Position numbers and translations under genes: made by a program. Shown piece by piece: positions 8,801 through 10,918 of a DNA stretch of 10,918 bases; the first letter of the stretch is position 1, and the number at the start of each line of letters is the position of its first letter. The notes beneath the pieces were generated by a model. That model was given only the letters and a program-made list of their open reading frames with translations, ran no database searches and was not told the DNA's origin. This stretch comes from Hepatocystis sp. ex Piliocolobus tephrosceles (taxonomy: Eukaryota; Apicomplexa; Aconoidasida; Haemosporida; Plasmodiidae): assembly GCA_902459845.2 (NCBI GenBank), contig CABPSV020000490.1, positions 4,286 to 15,203 on the forward strand, given 5' to 3'.

Positions 8801-10918
8801 TGTATATTATTTGTCCAGTATTGGGAATGTTTTACATGTGTTTTATATAAATACATATTATCACCTTTCATATATTTTTTTTTTTTCTTATTCGTCTCTA
8901 CCGTTGTCTGTGTTTCTACCGTTGTTTTTTCCTTCTCCTTTTCATTTACCTCTACCCTTTCCTTTCCCCTTTTTGTATGTGACTCCTTGATAGTGTTTTG
9001 TACGTTCCCATGTGTAATATTGCTACATTTTTCAAATGACCCAATTCTAGCCATTCCTTGACATGTCTGCACACTTGAATCATCAAGCGGAGGAGGAACA
9101 GAATGACTTATTTTGGATTTTAAAGAAATTGTTACCGGTATCCATCCAGTCAAATAATACAAATCGGAACCAGGATTAGAACCATACATAGAGTAAGATC
9201 CACCCATTAATTTAACAAATGCTTTTTCCAATAACGTTACCCATAATTCTTTTTTGTTACTAGAATAAGCAACTAACAAAGAGTTATTATTTTTAATTGG
9301 AACATAATCGTCAATAATAATTTTTCTTTGAATACCATTACAATGTAATTTACATATATACATACCACATGGATTAAAAACTGGCCATGTTTTATTAACA
9401 GGATATAATTTGTTTGTACATGGAGATATAATACTAGATAAAACGGGTATTTTATGTTTTTTTTCATATTCAATTAAAACTGTTAAGGATGATAAAAAAG
9501 AACAATCTGCAACAAAACCTTGTTTTATACAATTGTTATGCATATCCATTGACATAACAATAGGATTTATATATATATCAGATAATCTTTTCCATGCATG
9601 TACTTTTTTTTTTTGTCTCATACTTAATCCTAAAAAACCATCAGGGTCTGTCCATCTATAATCTAACCATCCATATAATTTAAAATTATTTATGTAGTGA
9701 TATATACATCTTTGTTTATAACATTTTTCACATTTTATATAATTTCTTTTTATGCAGTTTGCATTTAATATATACTTATGATGACATTCTATTGTTTCTA
9801 ATTTTTTATCATTATTTATTTCCTGCTCTTTATTTGTAATGCTACTTCTTTTTGTATTATCACATGTGTTTGTATTATCGCTCCTACTTTTGCTCCCACT
9901 TTTGCTCCTACTTTTACTCCTACTTTTACTCCTACTTTTACTCCTACTTTTGCTCCTACCTTTGCATCTGCTTTTGCTCTTACTTCTTCCCCTGCTCCTG
10001 TCCCTATTGCTACTGTTTCTTTTATAGTCTTTCTCATCTTGTTCATTACTGCTTACCCAACACATATTCATATTGTCATATATCTTCTTTTCATTCGATT
10101 TATTATTTTTCTCATTTATTTTAGATACTATTTTTTCTGATTCCATTTTATGACATTCAACTTCTTCTTTTTTTCTAATGCTTCTTTTTACATTTGGGAT
10201 AATGTTTTTTATTTCTGTACAATTATTATTATTACTTACCCTGTTCTTCATATAACTTTCGCTTTCCGTATAACTATGTGTATTAATCTCCTTTTTCTTA
10301 CTCTTCCCATATATGTCTTTATTTCGATGCATTTTCTTTTTTATCATTTCATCCTCTGACAAACTTCTGACAACCGATTCCAAACTGTCAATTATATTAT
10401 CATCCATTTTTTCATCTATTTTTTTATCCATTTTTTTATCCATTTTTTTATCCATTTTTTTATTCATTTTTTCATCCATTTTTTTATCCATTTTTTTATT
10501 CATTTTTTCATCCATTTTTTCATCCATTTTTTCATCCATTTTTTCATCCATTTTTTCATCCATTTTTTTATCCATTTTTTTATCCATTTTTTTATCCATT
10601 TTTTTATCCATTTTTTTATCCATTTTTTTATCCATTTTTTTATCCATTTTTTTATCCATTTTTTCATCCATTTTTTTATTCATTTTTTCATCCATTTTTT
10701 TATCCATTTTTTCATCCATTTTTTCATCCATTTTTTCATCCATTTTTTCATCCATTTTTTCAATTATTTTTGCTGTTATTTTATCTTTGTTTTTCCCTTC
10801 TTCGAATCTTATTTCTTCTCTTTTACAAACATTTTGCTTCAACTCTTTTTTATAATTTTTTGGCATTTTATAATTGTTTATACTAACTGCTGGGTTATTT
10901 ATATTTTGCTCTTCTAAT
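5875..10918 (-). CDS. Atypical alveolate-type calpain (cysteine protease), 5' end outside the window
   Basis: Residues are counted from the Met codon at 10866, but the frame stays open for 17 more codons to the window edge with protein-like content, so the true start lies outside. The stop is TAG at 5875-5877. N-terminal half: tetrapeptide repeats (38-153), an RS-rich segment (about 291-329) and a Cys/His cluster (361-390). The protease core has an oxyanion Gln449 and catalytic Cys455 in QGFVADCSF (spacing Q-x5-C as in calpains), LLEKAFVKLMGGSY about 60-100 residues later, His999 in TRHAYS and Asn1019 in KNPWG, so the Cys-His-Asn triad is complete. A low-complexity insert (about 590-945) splits the two protease subdomains. 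Two calpain beta-sandwich (C2-like) domains follow: one near 1090-1330 (NPQFSLRV) containing an SNKRGN repeat, and one near 1365-1500 (NCAGGCSNN, NPHIRLYV). No EF-hand domain is visible. From memory, P. falciparum calpain is reported to traffic to the nucleolus and to be needed for blood-stage growth. Confidence 0.93.
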   Translation of the reverse strand, partial: LEEQNINNPAVSINNYKMPKNYKKELKQNVCKREEIRFEEGKNKDKITAKIIEKMDEKMDEKMDEKMDEKMDKKMDEKMNKKMDEKMDKKMDKKMDKKMDKKMDKKMDKKMDKKMDKKMDEKMDEKMDEKMDEKMDEKMNKKMDKKMDEKMNKKMDKKMDKKMDKKIDEKMDDNIIDSLESVVRSLSEDEMIKKKMHRNKDIYGKSKKKEINTHSYTESESYMKNRVSNNNNCTEIKNIIPNVKRSIRKKEEVECHKMESEKIVSKINEKNNKSNEKKIYDNMNMCWVSSNEQDEKDYKRNSSNRDRSRGRSKSKSRCKGRSKSRSKSRSKSRSKSRSKSGSKSRSDNTNTCDNTKRSSITNKEQEINNDKKLETIECHHKYILNANCIKRNYIKCEKCYKQRCIYHYINNFKLYGWLDYRWTDPDGFLGLSMRQKKKVHAWKRLSDIYINPIVMSMDMHNNCIKQGFVADCSFLSSLTVLIEYEKKHKIPVLSSIISPCTNKLYPVNKTWPVFNPCGMYICKLHCNGIQRKIIIDDYVPIKNNNSLLVAYSSNKKELWVTLLEKAFVKLMGGSYSMYGSNPGSDLYYLTGWIPVTISLKSKISHSVPPPLDDSSVQTCQGMARIGSFEKCSNITHGNVQNTIKESHTKRGKERVEVNEKEKEKTTVETQTTVETNKKKKKYMKGDNMYLYKTHVKHSQYWTNNIHACGNVCFKTTKKNLDLYRKFKNRNNQCSLNFNNTYYKKLIKYWTYKNVYLSCKKQNVIMKKHVHKSETVKKKKQKFSENIILKKEKGKENKKWYDINLTNFEKGMCIHECLLPTFENSRKYNTINGIIKKNKLFVYSRCNRYKKDREILLKSEKLFLCEELSSMDYSSYVCDNNRKYSNNNGRSSRGRSSSGRGNSGRGNSGRGNSGKGSSGIGSSGIGSSGIGSSSIGSSGIGSSGRDSSGIGSKNLVEKNKEEEYDKKWDIVWNNIYDGIKKGKCVVCLGTLALDDAAPSGLDYPEGVSISTGIVTRHAYSILNIETYNNDKLLYIKNPWGCIRWKGKYSHCDDDTWSINLQKKLNYSLEYAKSKDDGCFWIPWKDVIKYFSHIYICWNNVIFPYQFEIHTKWENNNFLNHSILLDDTHLVAYNPQFSLRVNVKKKYISTDGMYYIGSKPIEIWILLSRHVRERKVDVSQKYLALHIHAGKDRIVCPLFPIKQGIYSNGECTFTKLIIGGEDDFINQYVKDEIKKKKENASSTGSTYTSVDTGYSSNKRGNSNKRGNSNKRGNSKRRGNSNRRGNSNRRGNSNRRGNRRDSNSINNNGNSNSHGDKSNTYMSRNNSNDLTQENEQEVLKNLDYVLVVSQYSQKEEFNFTLKVFSHTHLSIRELPPLLPDDYESLYFKGKWFNNCAGGCSNNLWSYFRNPHIRLYVPEECMFYIFLECSQEYSVNLRIFKGLTSSPRSLKKGEIISSGAYKTGCCYINCTLSSGSFCLIPSLFRENVEGDYQICLHYPKSKQKPILYFIPYAYTIPPFSFFKYQLLNLKSLNNYSAILFYPVSNTLLSLKVTFVQNVGIKGIPFVNIYKLVRGIEHMVDDIVDGNIIINNCFKSTIYYNLCLYKLIEKCNIHAGEGNEIFPFSTCAYDYYIKHNSVLIPIIELENNSTYLLLITTNIKDDVLHNHEVHFVSDKSLTIGHSSLH
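7028..7159 (-). repeat. Coding 18-bp repeat, hexapeptide SN[K/R]RGN
   Basis: About seven 18-bp units (attacctcttttattgct and variants) encode SNKRGN, then SNRRGN, at residues about 1237-1280. The translation is basic and Gly/Asn-rich and interrupts the first beta-sandwich region of the calpain. All units keep the reading frame. K-type and R-type units are grouped, which suggests separate rounds of expansion. Confidence 0.9.
8064..8260 (-). repeat. Coding Ser/Gly repeat (GSSGI, RGNSG and related pentapeptides)
   Basis: 15-bp units such as ccactactacctata encode Ser-Ser-Gly-Ile-Gly at residues about 870-935. At the N-terminal side the units change to Gly-Arg-Gly-Asn-Ser. It lies in the insert between the Cys-bearing and His/Asn-bearing halves of the calpain core and is presumably a flexible linker. 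Confidence 0.9.
9695..9786 (-). other. Cys/His cluster upstream of the calpain core (possible metal site)
   Basis: Residues 361-390 contain Cys361, His362, His363, Cys371, Cys379, Cys382, Cys387 and His390, with a CEKC (C-x2-C) pair. Density and spacing suggest metal binding, but I do not recognise a named zinc-finger family. It is followed by complex, non-repetitive sequence leading into the protease core, so it is likely to be part of a folded segment. Confidence 0.5.
9881..9995 (-). repeat. Coding 12-bp repeat, Arg-Ser-Lys-Ser tetrapeptides
   Basis: 12-bp units (cctacttttact and variants) encode RSKS repeats at residues about 291-329 of the calpain. The stretch is strongly basic and resembles RS-type low-complexity segments of nuclear proteins. 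It could contribute to nuclear or nucleolar retention; this is inference from composition only. Confidence 0.9.
10408..10755 (-). repeat. Coding 12-bp repeat, 29 tetrapeptides MD[E/K]K
   Basis: Exactly 29 in-frame 12-bp units (348 bp, plus-strand unit ttttt[t/c]atccat) encode MDEK or MDKK, with three MNKK and one IDEK variant, at residues 38-153 of the calpain. Block structure is clear: eight consecutive MDKK units are followed by five MDEK units. The stretch is highly charged, probably an extended helix, and likely to be length-variable. Confidence 0.96.

Noticed and set aside
6870..9661. Several plus-strand frames of 60-130 codons opposite calpain
   Set aside because: They are antisense to the calpain repeats and Cys/Tyr/Leu-biased, which is expected from the complement of Ser/Asn/Arg-rich coding DNA.
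10313..10855. Long plus-strand open frame (180 codons) over the MD[E/K]K array
   Set aside because: It is the antisense of a 12-bp repeat that contains no stop codon on either strand. The translation is a monotonous Phe-Leu-Ser-Ile repeat, while the minus frame continues into a recognisable calpain.

Overview
This window is interior chromosomal DNA of an apicomplexan, almost certainly a Plasmodium species. It is strongly AT-rich by eye, carries long poly-A/poly-T and (TA)n tracts between and inside genes, and its proteins are interrupted by Asn-, Lys-, Ser- and Arg-rich low-complexity stretches. It also contains a recognisable atypical (alveolate-type) calpain. The species cannot be fixed from sequence reading alone. 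From memory, P. falciparum chromosome 13 has a calpain gene beside a putative exonuclease gene, which fits this layout.

Layout: three protein-coding genes lie head-to-tail on the minus strand. From the right edge leftwards they are: (1) a very large calpain-like cysteine protease, 5875-10918, whose reading frame is still open at the right edge, so its N-terminus lies outside the window; (2) a two-exon DEDDy-type 3'-5' exonuclease, 4400 down to 1937, with one 232-nt intron at 3223-3454; (3) the first coding exon of an Asn-rich protein of unknown function, 1147 down to 421. Gene 3 then enters a probable intron that fills 1-420 and leaves the window through a 20-bp minisatellite. The intergenic regions (1148-1936 and 4401-5874) contain homopolymer runs, microsatellites and short diverged tandem repeats. 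I found no convincing additional gene or RNA in them.

The genes do not form an obvious pathway. They are independently transcribed eukaryotic genes, each with its own AT-rich intergenic spacer. The most interesting material is inside the calpain. Its catalytic Cys and His are separated by about 540 residues, roughly 390 more than in classical calpains. It has four separate coding tandem repeats, a Ser in place of the usual Trp after the catalytic Cys, and a Cys-rich segment upstream of the protease core. The other open question is the left edge: 1-420 looks like intron (good donor, intron-like composition), yet it has no stop in the gene's frame and no AG dinucleotide on the minus strand across the last 310 bases that could serve as an acceptor. 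I see no evidence for a wholly new biological system here.
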